Positions 1-8,161 of a stretch of 64,000 nt of DNA are shown here, one piece after another. The stretch lies in NCBI GenBank assembly GCA_964507445.1, contig CAZDQF010000010.1, positions 62,001 through 126,000 of the forward strand, read 5' to 3'. Each line of letters starts with the position of its first letter. Position 1 is the stretch's first letter. The stretch is from GCA-2683135 sp964507445. Lineage in GTDB: Bacteria; Planctomycetota; GCA-002687715. The position numbers and the translations under genes were made by a program. The notes under the pieces were generated by a model that was not told the DNA's origin, searched no databases, and was given only the letters and a program-made list of their open reading frames with translations.

Positions 1-199
1 GCTCCTCGAACGCGGCGATCTGGTCGTTGGAGAGGATGGAATAGACGAGCTTCTTGGTCTCGTCGTGGGGCATGGACTCCGGCGCAACGTCGACGAGCTT
101 GCCGTGGACGCGGATCTTGGGCGGACTACCAGCCGAAATGTGGAGATCAGATCCTCCACGGGAGACCAGGGTCTCCAGTAACTCCTCAAGCGTCACCAT
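1..199 (-). CDS. pilT: Type IV pilus retraction ATPase PilT, N-terminal fragment cut by window edge
   Basis: Only the first 66 codons lie in the window; the gene runs off the left edge. The translation opens MVTLEELLETLVSRGGSDLH and continues SAGSPPKIRVHGKL, the N-terminal PAS-like signature of PilT hexameric retraction ATPases (LL..LV..GGSDLH...G.PP..RV.G.L). The ATG at 199 has a strong Shine-Dalgarno (GAGGAAGG) just upstream. The ATPase core is outside the window, so Walker motifs cannot be checked. It lies downstream of the EF-G-like gene, separated by a perfect inverted repeat, so it may have its own promoter. A second PilT/PilU-type ATPase lies at 11254-12408. The family call is secure; PilT rather than PilU is likely but not proven. 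Confidence 0.85.
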   Translation of the reverse strand, partial: MVTLEELLETLVSRGGSDLHISAGSPPKIRVHGKLVDVAPESMPHDETKKLVYSILSNDQIAAFEE

Positions 200-295
200 G
201 GGCTTCCTTCCTCGCGGGCGGGGAGACGAAAGACGTCCCTCGTCGGAAGCTATCGGCCGTTTGGGGGCTCAATCCGAAGCGCCGGAGAGCCAGGA

Positions 296-323
296 CGCCT
301 CCGGGTATCGCTCCCCGGAGGCG
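296..323 (-). terminator. Perfect 10-bp inverted repeat after the EF-G-like gene
   Basis: Arms CGCCTCCGGG (296-305) and CCCGGAGGCG (314-323) pair perfectly around an 8-nt loop, about 30 nt past the stop of the EF-G-like gene and before pilT. There is no U-tract, so it is either a non-canonical terminator or an mRNA 3'-end stabiliser. Confidence 0.45.
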
Positions 324-353
324 TGAAAGGTGCGCGCGAGCGCGGGTTCGGGA

Positions 354-2315
354 TCAGTCGTCGTCAGTGGACGGCTTGAACGCCGACACCAGCTCGCTCT
401 GGATGTTGCCCGGGACCGCCTCGTAGTGGCTGGGCTCCATGGTGAAAGAACCCTCGCCGGAGGTGATGGAGGTGAGCGCCCGGGAGTACTCCGCCGCCTC
501 GGCCAGGGGCATCTCGGCGCGGATGATCTGGTCGTCCCCAGCCTGGTCCATGCCCTGGATGCGCCCGCGGCGGGTGTTCAGGTCGCCGGACACGTCACCC
601 ATGTACTGGCCGGGGATGCTGATCTCGAGCTTGACGATGGGCTCCAGGATGGTGGGGCGAGCCGACTTCACGGCCTCCGCAAAGGCGCGGCCCCCGGCCA
701 TCTTGAACGCCGCCTCCGAAGAGTCCACATCGTGGTACTTGCCGTCCGTGACCTTCACGGTGACGTTCTCCATGGGGTAGCCGGCAATGATGCCGCCCAC
801 CATCTTCTCCCGCACGCCCTTCTCGATGGCCGGCTCGAAGTTCCTCGGGATGGAGCCGCCGAAGATCGCCCACTCGTAAGTGAGGCCGGTGTCGGGCTCG
901 CCCGCCGCCACCTCCAGGTACACCTCAGCGAACTGCCCACGGCCACCGGACTGCTTCTTGTGGCGGTAATGGCCCTTGGCGGACGCCGTGACGCACTCCT
1001 TGTAGGGCACCTTGGGCTTCTGCGTCGTGACGTCGATGCCCATGCGATCCTTGAGACGGCGCAGCACCAGATCCAGGTGCAGCTGGCTCATGCCGGAGAT
1101 GCAGTGCTCGTGGGTCGCCATCTCCCGGTAGCTGTCAAAGGAGAAGGACTCCTCCGCCAGCTTGCCCAGGCCCTCGGCGATCTTGGCCTCCTCGCCGCGC
1201 TTCTCAGGGAACACGGCCAGGCTGTACATGGGCTTGGGACCTTCGATGAGCTTGACCATGCGGTCCTCGTCGCTGGCCGCCAGGGTGTCCCCCACCCGCA
1301 GGCTGTCGACCTTCAGGAGGACGATGAGATCACCGGGGATCGCCGCATCCATCTCCTTCTGGTCCTTGCCGTGCATGTAGAGAATGTGCCCCGCCTTCTC
1401 CTTCTTGGAGACGCGGATGTTGACGAACTGATCGCCGGACTTGACCGAGCCGCGTAGGACGCGGAGATAGCCGATCTTGCCCACGTGCTTGTCCACCTGG
1501 ACCTTCCACACGAGGCCGACGAACGGCGCGTCCTGATCGGCGCCGCACTCCTCCGCGTCGCCATCGGACTTGACCAGCTCCCGAGGCGCACCCGTGGGGT
1601 TGGGGCCGAGCTCCGCGATCAGGTCCAGTACCGTGTCCAGGCCCGATTCGTCCTGCGAGCTGGTGAAGATCACCGGCACCACGGTGCTCGTAGCCAGCGC
1701 CGGCCTCGCCACCCCGTCCAGCTCCTCGGCGGAGATCTCCTCCCCCTCCAGGTACCGCTCCATGAGGGCCTCGTCGGCCTCCACGACGGCCTCGGTCCAC
1801 GCCTCGGAGAAGTCTCCGACCTCTTCCGGAGCGCGCCACGGGATGCAACGATCGCCGAACTGCGCGCGGATCTCCTCGAGCACCTCACCGAGCTTGCCGC
1901 CCGCCAGGTCACACTTGGTCACCACGATGGCACGGGCCCGTTGTTTGCCGGCGCCGAGCGCCCAGGTGCGCTTGGTGTTGACCTGGATCCCGGCGGTGGC
2001 GTTGACGCAGACCAGCACCAGATCCGCCGCGTTGTAACCACCCACGGACTCGCCGATGAAATCCGGATACCCTGGGCAATCCACCAGGTTGATGTGGCAG
2101 TCCTTGTAGTCCGCGACCGCGGAGGTCGCGTCGATGGAATGCCCGCGCTCCTTCTCGAGGTCGTCGTAGTCGAACAGGGAAGTCTTGTCCTTGACGTTGC
2201 CAGCCCGTCCGCCGCCGGCCTTTGCGACCAGGTGGTCCGCGAGGGTGGTCTTGCCGCTGTCTCCGTGGCCAACCAGGGCGACGTTACGGATCTGGGTTGT
2301 CTTGTGCTTGGGCAT
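354..2315 (-). CDS. Elongation factor G-like GTPase (EF-G2 type)
   Basis: A 653-residue translational GTPase with the EF-G domain order: G domain, domain II (about 270-370), domains III-V to the end. G1 is GHGDSGKTT (16-24) and G3 is DCPG (79-82). The switch region reads EKERGHSID rather than the canonical QERGITI, and G4 is TKCD (133-136) instead of NKxD. It is about 40 residues shorter than canonical EF-G. These features match the EF-G-like/EF-G2 branch found beside a true FusA in several phyla, whose function is poorly defined; it is probably not the main translocase. The ATG at 2315 is chosen because it has an AAGGA ribosome site and matches the family N-terminus; the 20 extra upstream codons are not family-like. 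A plausible promoter lies at 2411-2440. Confidence 0.85.
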   Translation of the reverse strand: MPKHKTTQIRNVALVGHGDSGKTTLADHLVAKAGGGRAGNVKDKTSLFDYDDLEKERGHSIDATSAVADYKDCHINLVDCPGYPDFIGESVGGYNAADLVLVCVNATAGIQVNTKRTWALGAGKQRARAIVVTKCDLAGGKLGEVLEEIRAQFGDRCIPWRAPEEVGDFSEAWTEAVVEADEALMERYLEGEEISAEELDGVARPALATSTVVPVIFTSSQDESGLDTVLDLIAELGPNPTGAPRELVKSDGDAEECGADQDAPFVGLVWKVQVDKHVGKIGYLRVLRGSVKSGDQFVNIRVSKKEKAGHILYMHGKDQKEMDAAIPGDLIVLLKVDSLRVGDTLAASDEDRMVKLIEGPKPMYSLAVFPEKRGEEAKIAEGLGKLAEESFSFDSYREMATHEHCISGMSQLHLDLVLRRLKDRMGIDVTTQKPKVPYKECVTASAKGHYRHKKQSGGRGQFAEVYLEVAAGEPDTGLTYEWAIFGGSIPRNFEPAIEKGVREKMVGGIIAGYPMENVTVKVTDGKYHDVDSSEAAFKMAGGRAFAEAVKSARPTILEPIVKLEISIPGQYMGDVSGDLNTRRGRIQGMDQAGDDQIIRAEMPLAEAAEYSRALTSITSGEGSFTMEPSHYEAVPGNIQSELVSAFKPSTDDD

Positions 2316-2410
2316 GAACAGTCCTTCTCGACCGATTGGGTGGCTGCACCAATGCCAGCGGCGCCGATCCCACAATCCGGGGCTCGACGCCGGTAACTGG
2401 CAGGTGTGGC

Positions 2411-2440
2411 TTTATAGCAAGAACCGCGTCTAATTGTCGG
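2411..2440 (-). promoter_or_regulatory. Predicted sigma70-type promoter for the EF-G-like gene
   Basis: On the minus strand CCGACA (2440-2435) and TATAAA (2416-2411) are 18 nt apart, and TGC immediately before the -10 forms an extended -10. The -35 lies in the last codons of the OmpA-type gene. The predicted start near 2404 gives a leader of about 90 nt. Confidence 0.5.
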
Positions 2441-3161
2441 TGGGAGGAGCGTACAGGACGATTTCCACCCGCCGGTTCTTCGCCCTCGCCGACTTGGTCT
2501 TCGCCGACACCCGCGGGTTGTGCTCGCCGTACGCTGCGATGCGCATGCGGGACTCGTTCACCTTCGCCTGACTGGCCAGGAATCGCCGCACCTCCAGGGC
2601 CCTGGCGATGCTCAGGTTCAGGTTGGTCTTCCAGCGGCTCCGCTTGATGGGCTGGTCATCCGTGTGCCCCTCCACTGAGATCCGGTGCCCCGGATAGGAC
2701 GCCAGGACCTCCGCCACCTGATTCCCAAGCAGCTTCTGACCGTTCTTGGACAGGTTGGCGCTGCCGGAGGAGAAGGTCACGGAGCTGTCCAGCCGGACCA
2801 CGATCTCCCCGTCCCGCTCGATCAACTCGGCCCCCGGGCCAAGGCTCCGAACGCTGGGCTGCGAGGACGCGGGCTGCTGCCGGGCGCTGGTGAGATCGGA
2901 CTGCAAACGTCCGTTCTCCGACCGCACCCGACCGAGGTCCGAGTTGGCGGCGTCGAGAGAGGCCTGGGTCGCGTCCAGGTCCTTCTTCATGACCAGCCGC
3001 ACGCTCTCCTCGTTGGCCAGCCGCTTGCGGAGCTCCGCGATCTCCGCGTCCTTCTCCCCGAGCTGCCGATCCCTGCTCTCCAGCATGTCATCGCTGGACT
3101 TGCACCCGACCAATCCGAGGGCTCCGACCAACACCGCCAAGACAAACCTGCACCTGATCAT
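2430..3161 (-). CDS. OmpA/MotB-family peptidoglycan-associated lipoprotein
   Basis: A 243-residue lipoprotein. The signal peptide ends in LVGC, making Cys20 the predicted lipidated residue. A charged heptad-rich coiled coil spans about 28-90. The C-terminal OmpA/MotB domain (about 125-240) contains F.SGSA.L...G, the VEGHTDD motif, and the closing NRRVEIVL. This domain binds the peptide of peptidoglycan, so the protein should tether an outer or inner membrane to the wall. The ATG at 3161 has an AGGAG site 8 nt away. It follows pilD by 28 nt and probably shares its transcript. A coiled coil plus OmpA domain also occurs in Pal-like and flagellar/gliding accessory proteins, and I cannot choose between these. 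Confidence 0.85.
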   Translation of the reverse strand: MIRCRFVLAVLVGALGLVGCKSSDDMLESRDRQLGEKDAEIAELRKRLANEESVRLVMKKDLDATQASLDAANSDLGRVRSENGRLQSDLTSARQQPASSQPSVRSLGPGAELIERDGEIVVRLDSSVTFSSGSANLSKNGQKLLGNQVAEVLASYPGHRISVEGHTDDQPIKRSRWKTNLNLSIARALEVRRFLASQAKVNESRMRIAAYGEHNPRVSAKTKSARAKNRRVEIVLYAPPTDN

Positions 3162-3189
3162 CTCTCGTTCTCCTTCCCCGGGTTCGCGA

Positions 3190-4047
3190 CTAACGGAACA
3201 GGCCGATGTAGCCTTCCCAGATCGTCGGTCCCCAGAACATCACGGTCCACATCCCGAGGGCCAGGAACGGCCCGAAGGGGATGTACCTCCCCGCGGTCAC
3301 CAATCGGACAGCGATCCCGATGGCCGCGCCACTGAAAGCCGCCACCGCCAGGGAGAGGAGCGCCCAGTGTCCCAGGCACCCGCCCATGGCAGCGATCATC
3401 TTCACGTCTCCGAAGCCCATGGCGTCCTTCTTGAACGCCTTGGTCCCCAGCCAACCGATGAGCCACAAGAGCCCGCCGGCGAGCACCGCACCCGCGGCGC
3501 CGGAGGCCGCCGCCGAGCACCGACCCGCCACACCCCACAGGTCCCGGTCGAAGGAGATCATGTGGACCCCGTGCTGCAGCTGTTGCGGTGCGCAGAACGC
3601 GAACAGCGGTCCGAGCAGGATCCCCGACTTGGTCAACTCGTCCGGCAGGATGCGGTAGTCCAGGTCGATCAACGACAGGGCGACGAGGGCCGAGGTGATG
3701 GTCAGGACCACCAGCAAGGCCAGCCACGCCGCGCCGTGGGACAAGGGCTCCGTGAACGCCGCCTCCGGCAGGACCATGGTTCCGGCCCAATAGAACAGCC
3801 CTGCTGTGGACAGCTCTACCAGAGGGTAGCGAATCGGGATGCGCACCTGACACGAGCGGCAACTCCCACGAAGCAGGACCCACGAGACCACCGGGAGATT
3901 GTCGTACCAGGGGATCAGACAGGCGCAGCGAGGACACCGGGACCTCGGACGAGCCACCGACATGCACTCTCGCGGCAGCCGATAGGCCACCACGTTGAGA
4001 AACGAGCCGATGCACGCCCCGAGAACACCCAGAGCCACACTGATCAC
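3190..4047 (-). CDS. pilD: Type IV prepilin peptidase/N-methylase PilD
   Basis: Polytopic inner-membrane aspartic peptidase that cleaves type IV prepilin or pseudopilin leaders and methylates the new N-terminus. The N-terminal GSFLNVVAYRLP motif is characteristic. Zinc-binding pairs C38/C41 and C63/C66 mark the methylase domain. The catalytic aspartates lie in DLDYRILPDE and in the C-terminal GFGDVK motif, so both activities should be intact. The start shown is a GTG with a poorly placed ribosome site. An in-frame CTG eight codons upstream (near 4071) has a well-spaced GGGGAGG and may be the true start. Length (about 285 aa) is normal. It probably serves the pilus genes at 16310-21528 and any pseudopilins elsewhere. 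Confidence 0.93.
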   Translation of the reverse strand: MISVALGVLGACIGSFLNVVAYRLPRECMSVARPRSRCPRCACLIPWYDNLPVVSWVLLRGSCRSCQVRIPIRYPLVELSTAGLFYWAGTMVLPEAAFTEPLSHGAAWLALLVVLTITSALVALSLIDLDYRILPDELTKSGILLGPLFAFCAPQQLQHGVHMISFDRDLWGVAGRCSAAASGAAGAVLAGGLLWLIGWLGTKAFKKDAMGFGDVKMIAAMGGCLGHWALLSLAVAAFSGAAIGIAVRLVTAGRYIPFGPFLALGMWTVMFWGPTIWEGYIGLFR

Positions 4048-4194
4048 GAGGGCGCGCTGATCTCCCAGGGAAACCTCCCCGGCTCCAACAACAACCTACG
4101 ACATCTTGTAGCGGGTCGTCCGCCGACGACCTGAACAGTGTGGCATTGTAGGATCGGGAGCCTGAGACCGCAAGCGCCGGGGCCCGGACGCAAA

Positions 4195-4227
4195 GCAGCG
4201 GGGCACCCCTTCGGAGCACCCCGCTGC
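4195..4227 (-). terminator. Predicted intrinsic terminator of the large lipoprotein gene
   Basis: Arms GCAGCGGGG (4195-4203) and CCCCGCTGC (4219-4227) pair perfectly around a 15-nt loop. On the minus strand the stem is followed by TTTGCGT. It lies 22 nt after the stop codon of the lipoprotein gene. Confidence 0.5.
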
Positions 4228-4249
4228 CGGGTCTGACCTCAGGAGAGGG

Positions 4250-6673
4250 TCAGGGAGCGACGATCACGGCCGCGATGAGGCTGTTGTACTGCTGGAACGC
4301 GTTGGTCACGTTGTTGTTCCGGAGCTCCACCTCGAAGCGGAAGAACTTGTTGCCCGTGAGCTGGGGCGCCAGCGGGTTGTTGGGGTCCTCGAGCACCAGC
4401 GGGTTGGTGAACCCGGTCACCGGGTCCCCGGTCCAGTACGTCAGGAAGCCGCTGGTCGGGCCCGAGGGCGTCCCCGGTCCGCTGATCGCCGTGGCGCCCT
4501 CGAACCGCCAGATCGCGGAGGTCCCCGCGGGCTGGTTCGTCGGGTCCGGGGTCAGGTTGATGCCCGCGAACTGGGGCGTGTTCCCCAAAGGCACCTGGGT
4601 GTCATAGAACAGCGAGCGGGTCTGGGACACGATGGACACGAACGTGAGTCGCGAGTCATAGATGTCACAGCCCGACCCGGCCGCGGTGAGGAACCCGCTC
4701 GAGATGGGGGCCCCGATGATGCGGCGCACCGGGACGAAGTTGGTGGCGCGATAACGGGTGAAGTTGGACACCTGGTTGCCGGGCTCGATGTTGACCTCGT
4801 AGACCAGGTTGCCGGAGCCGGCCCCCGAACCGATGTAGTCAAAGGGCGGGGTGAACACCGGGAACGGGAAGTAACTGGTGAAGCCCGGCCCCGCGTTGTA
4901 CGCCGAAGCAGGCGTCACCAGGACACCGCCCGCGCCGGCCTGCCCCAGCGGCGGGCTCGGGTTCAGGTTCATCGGGTCCGGCGTTTGAGGCGGCAGGATG
5001 GTGTAGTTCTGCGTGTAGATGGTGGACATGCCGGTGATGCCGGCCGGGCAGTTGATCGGCGCCGTCACGGACGTCATGCCGCACCACATCTGGTAGTTGG
5101 GGTAGGTGGTCTGGACCACAGTGTTGGTGGTGGGGCCCCACTCGATCAGCTCCAAGGAGCCCACCGGTGAGCCGATGTCCACGTTCTGAATGAGCCACAT
5201 GGAGTGGGAGCCACCGGTGGCGTTGATGCCCGCGCCCAGGTTGTTGCCCGCGCTGTCATCGAACGGGGAGAACAGGCCGGGGAACGGCACCGTGGTCAAA
5301 GACAGGACGGTGCCTGGCCCGATGGGCAGGTTCACCTGCATGCGGGTGCCCAGGTTTCCTGAGTTGCCCTGGAACGTGGCCAACGGCGTACCGCTGATGT
5401 CGGTTCCACCGAGGGCGTTGGGCAAGCTCGGGTCGTCCCAGCGGCACGCGTCGAACTGCGGAGTGAACGACAGGTCCTGCCCGGTGGCGGGGTTGCCGTC
5501 GTCATCGAACGCCTCGATGGTCGCGACCGCACCCGGGCACGTGGGGCACGGCTCCGTGGTGAACGTCACCACCGCGGTGTTGGAAAGCGGCAGCTGCTGT
5601 GGCGGGTTGCCCTGGCTCACGCCGAGGATCGGCGGGTCCATGGGGTCGAAAGCGCCAACGGCCACCTGGATCTGGTATCCGCTGGTACCTCCGGCCAATC
5701 CCGGCCCCCACGTGGGCGTCGGGGCGAAGGTCACGATCTGGGGCGTCGCCGGGTTGATGGTGGGCGAGCCCGCCACCGGCGCGTCGTTCGCATCCAGGTT
5801 GCTGATGCGGAAGTTGCGCAGCGTGTTGATGCTCGTCGCGTCGATGGCCTTGCTGAAGGTCACCCGCACGAAGCTGTTGGCAGACGGCACCGGCGTGGCG
5901 CCGGTGATGGCCTGCCCCCCCGGCCCGATGATCTCGATCGACACCACCTCCGGCGGGATCGGGTCCGGGCCGGTGGAGGAACCGGTCAGGAAGAACCTGC
6001 TGAGCTCCGGCGTCGACGACCACGGCGAGAGCGTGATGGGCAGCAGCAACGGGTCCACGCCCACCGCCTGGGCCTGCGAGCCGTTGGCGAGGAACAGGCT
6101 GGTGTTGGGCGGGATGCGATAGGTGTACTGCGTGTTGGTGCCGAAGCCCGGGCTGAACGTCAGCCCGAACGGGTTCGTCTGCCCCACCTTGGGGTCCACC
6201 ACGATGGTGTCCGGCTTGTCGCGATGCCGACCGACGATGTAGCTCGGCAACGGCGCGGCAGCCATGTTGTCCAGGATCTGCAGCGAGTTCGCAGCGAGGC
6301 TCTGGTACACGTAGGCGTAGTACGGGATGCCGCCGGCGGTCGCCGACTGGGAAACGCCGACGAACTCCATGGGGGCGCCGGACGAATCCGGCAAGAACCC
6401 ACCGAGGATGCCGTCAGCGATCGGACCGTCGAACTGGAACTCGATGGTCTGATCCAGAAAGATCTCCGGCGGCGGCAACAAGGTCCCCGGAGCCGAAGGG
6501 ATGGTCTGGTAGCCGACGAACGAGGTACCAACCACTTCGCCGGCACCGCTGCCGCCGCTTCCGCCGCTTCCGCCGCTTCCGCCACCGCAACCCATCAAAC
6601 CGCTCATCGCCAGGGCGACGAGCACAACCGCCGTGGGGGCCAAAACCCCACTACCGCGCCAGACTGCAGTCAT
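4250..6673 (-). CDS. Large secreted lipoprotein with Ig-like domain, function unknown
   Basis: An 807-residue exported protein. The signal peptide ends LMGC (Cys29 predicted lipidated) and is followed by a flexible Gly/Ser linker made of GGS triplets. The rest is beta-rich and high in Gly, Pro, Thr and Asn, typical of large surface proteins. A segment around 250-360 resembles a bacterial Ig-like (Big_5) domain: PPEVVSIEIIGPGG, then VRVTFSKAIDATSI and RNFRISN. Cysteines in the second half (PCPTCPG, DACRW, GCDIYD) may form disulfides. No catalytic motif is recognisable. The ATG at 6673 is chosen over the longer frame because AAGGAGAG lies 8 nt upstream and the signal peptide then starts properly. 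It has its own predicted promoter and terminator, so it is probably monocistronic. Confidence 0.7.
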   Translation of the reverse strand: MTAVWRGSGVLAPTAVVLVALAMSGLMGCGGGSGGSGGSGGSGAGEVVGTSFVGYQTIPSAPGTLLPPPEIFLDQTIEFQFDGPIADGILGGFLPDSSGAPMEFVGVSQSATAGGIPYYAYVYQSLAANSLQILDNMAAAPLPSYIVGRHRDKPDTIVVDPKVGQTNPFGLTFSPGFGTNTQYTYRIPPNTSLFLANGSQAQAVGVDPLLLPITLSPWSSTPELSRFFLTGSSTGPDPIPPEVVSIEIIGPGGQAITGATPVPSANSFVRVTFSKAIDATSINTLRNFRISNLDANDAPVAGSPTINPATPQIVTFAPTPTWGPGLAGGTSGYQIQVAVGAFDPMDPPILGVSQGNPPQQLPLSNTAVVTFTTEPCPTCPGAVATIEAFDDDGNPATGQDLSFTPQFDACRWDDPSLPNALGGTDISGTPLATFQGNSGNLGTRMQVNLPIGPGTVLSLTTVPFPGLFSPFDDSAGNNLGAGINATGGSHSMWLIQNVDIGSPVGSLELIEWGPTTNTVVQTTYPNYQMWCGMTSVTAPINCPAGITGMSTIYTQNYTILPPQTPDPMNLNPSPPLGQAGAGGVLVTPASAYNAGPGFTSYFPFPVFTPPFDYIGSGAGSGNLVYEVNIEPGNQVSNFTRYRATNFVPVRRIIGAPISSGFLTAAGSGCDIYDSRLTFVSIVSQTRSLFYDTQVPLGNTPQFAGINLTPDPTNQPAGTSAIWRFEGATAISGPGTPSGPTSGFLTYWTGDPVTGFTNPLVLEDPNNPLAPQLTGNKFFRFEVELRNNNVTNAFQQYNSLIAAVIVAP
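6547..6590 (-). repeat. Short tandem codon repeat encoding the Gly-Gly-Ser linker
   Basis: Three to four near-identical 9-nt units (GCCGCTTCC on the plus strand) encode GGS triplets after the lipidation site. Such slippage-prone tracts can vary in length between strains. Confidence 0.6.
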
Positions 6674-6787
6674 GCCGCGTTCTCTCCTTTTCTCCGTGGG
6701 ACGCCCGCGCACGGGGGACCGTCCCTCAGTTCCGTCGGCACCCGGGCCCGGACCGAAGTCGCGACCATCTCCCGAGTTGCGTTGCGC

Positions 6788-6817
6788 ATTCTATGAACCG
6801 TCCGTGGACTTCGTCAA
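6788..6817 (-). promoter_or_regulatory. Predicted sigma70-type promoter for the large lipoprotein
   Basis: On the minus strand TTGACG (6817-6812) and TAGAAT (6793-6788) are separated by 18 nt. The predicted start is near 6780, giving a leader of about 105 nt. Confidence 0.6.
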
Positions 6818-6932
6818 TCGAGGCAGAGGCACATACTGAGAACTAATTCAGCAAGCCCCGTGCCTGCTGAGCCCCCACCGATCCGGCGACCACAAAGCCT
6901 GACTGGAAAGCACCTTATGAGCAAGAGCTGAT

Positions 6933-6958
6933 CCGCTCGCACAAACAGGTGAGCGGAC
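6933..6958 (-). terminator. Weak hairpin downstream of pyrB
   Basis: Arms TCCGCTC (6933-6939) and GAGCGGA (6952-6958) with a 12-nt loop lie 19 nt after the pyrB stop. There is no U-tract. Confidence 0.3.
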
Positions 6959-6976
6959 CCGCACGGCCGATCCAGC

Positions 6977-8161
6977 TCAGATCCCCGCCGCCTCCTCCTC
7001 GCACCACAGGCAACGCAAGACACCTTCGGCGTCCACCGAGACCTCCTGGGGGGCATTCTCGCCGTGGCGGGTGGCGATACAGGTGGCGCTCACACAACGC
7101 CCAGCGACCGTCGTGTCGGGCGTTACGGACATGGACTCGTTAGCGAGAGGCAGGTCATAGACTCCCGCCGCCCACATGAGCAACGCCATGCGGATGGGAA
7201 CTCCCAGCGCCGCTTGCCGGAAGTACGCAGCCCGTGGGTCCGTGTCCACCTCCGCTGCGATCTCCTTCACCCGCGGCAGAGGGTGCAGGACGATGGTGGA
7301 TCGGAACGGCTCGAAGCGAAGGAAGCGATGATCGAGGATGGGCAGACCGCGGGCACCCGCGGCGCCCCGCTCCGCCTGCAGTCGCGTGACGTAGATCGAG
7401 TCCACCCCGCGATCACTGAGGGCGAAGGCCGTCGGCTCTTCCCGCGACATGCCGCCTGCGGGCAACGCGTCATCAGGTGCGATGAGCAGCGCGTTCACGT
7501 CATCACGATGAAACACCTCCGCCATCCCGTCGAGGATCACGTGTCGAGCCGCGAAGCCCGGACGTCTGACCAGGTCCCGGACCACGAAGTCCGGTAGCTC
7601 CAGATCATCCTCCGCGACGGCGAGGATGGAGCACCCCATCCGGATCAAGGCCCGGGCGAGGCTGTGGGTGGTCCGGCCGTAGCGCAGGTCTCCGTAGAGC
7701 ATGACGAACAGGCCGTCCAGGGTGCCCCGCTCGCGACGCAGGGCGTAGAGATCGCAGAGGGTCTGGGTCGGGTGCTCGTGGGAACCGTCCCCCGCGTTGA
7801 TCACCGGTCGACGGGAATGCCGCGCCGCCCATCGCGCCGCACCCGCGCACGGGTGGCGGAGCACCAGCAGGTCCACATAGGAGTCGACGATGCGCACGGT
7901 ATCGCTGAGGGTCTCCCCCTTCGCGGCTGATGACGTGGCGGGGTCGGCGGAGGTGATCACGCGCCCCCCGAGCCGCGCCATGGCCGCCTCGAAGCTGAGT
8001 CGGGTGCGGGTGGAGGGCTCGAGGAACAGGCTCCCCATGAGGAAACCGTTCAGCTCTCGCGCGTGGGCGCGGAGATCCCGCTGCAGCGAGTCCGCGAGGT
8101 CCATCAACCCCAGCAGGGCCGCGTCAGAGAGATCCTGAATGGCGACGAGATCGCGCTTCAC
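6977..8161 (-). CDS. pyrB: Aspartate carbamoyltransferase with fused PyrI-like zinc domain
   Basis: Catalyses carbamoyl phosphate + aspartate to N-carbamoylaspartate, the committed step of pyrimidine synthesis. Signature residues are present: STRTR (50-54), HPTQTLCDLYAL, GDLRYGRTTHSL and HPLPRVKEI. At 394 residues it is about 85 longer than a normal PyrB. The tail has four cysteines (C356, C361, C384, C387) in a CxxxxC...CxxC arrangement, closing LRCLWCEEE. That matches the zinc-binding domain of the regulatory chain PyrI, but the nucleotide-binding N-terminal half of PyrI is missing. The start is a GTG that overlaps the stop of the upstream MnmE-like gene (GTGA), implying translational coupling. 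The enzyme call is very secure; the tail assignment rests on cysteine spacing. Confidence 0.93.
   Translation of the reverse strand: MKRDLVAIQDLSDAALLGLMDLADSLQRDLRAHARELNGFLMGSLFLEPSTRTRLSFEAAMARLGGRVITSADPATSSAAKGETLSDTVRIVDSYVDLLVLRHPCAGAARWAARHSRRPVINAGDGSHEHPTQTLCDLYALRRERGTLDGLFVMLYGDLRYGRTTHSLARALIRMGCSILAVAEDDLELPDFVVRDLVRRPGFAARHVILDGMAEVFHRDDVNALLIAPDDALPAGGMSREEPTAFALSDRGVDSIYVTRLQAERGAAGARGLPILDHRFLRFEPFRSTIVLHPLPRVKEIAAEVDTDPRAAYFRQAALGVPIRMALLMWAAGVYDLPLANESMSVTPDTTVAGRCVSATCIATRHGENAPQEVSVDAEGVLRCLWCEEEAAGI

Larger units (their letters stand above)
6674..6976. other. 303-nt intergenic region between pyrB and the lipoprotein gene
   Basis: It holds a weak hairpin after pyrB and a good promoter for the lipoprotein gene, both listed separately. 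The open frames crossing it are Arg/Pro/Ser-rich, have no family resemblance and lack ribosome sites. I see nothing else here. Confidence 0.6.

Noticed and set aside
330..1457. Long plus-strand open frame opposite the EF-G-like gene
   Set aside because: Antisense shadow of a secure coding gene in G+C-rich DNA; the translation is His/Gly/Leu/Asp-rich with no family resemblance.
2746..4134. 462-codon plus-strand frame over the OmpA and pilD genes
   Set aside because: It crosses two real minus-strand genes and an intergenic gap, is Arg/Gln/Pro-rich and has no domain.
6547..6590. The GCCGCTTCC repeats as a CRISPR-like or regulatory array
   Set aside because: They are in-frame Gly-Gly-Ser codons of a lipoprotein linker without spacers.
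6814..7056. Minus-strand frame downstream of pyrB
   Set aside because: Overlaps the pyrB 3' end out of frame and has no supporting signal.
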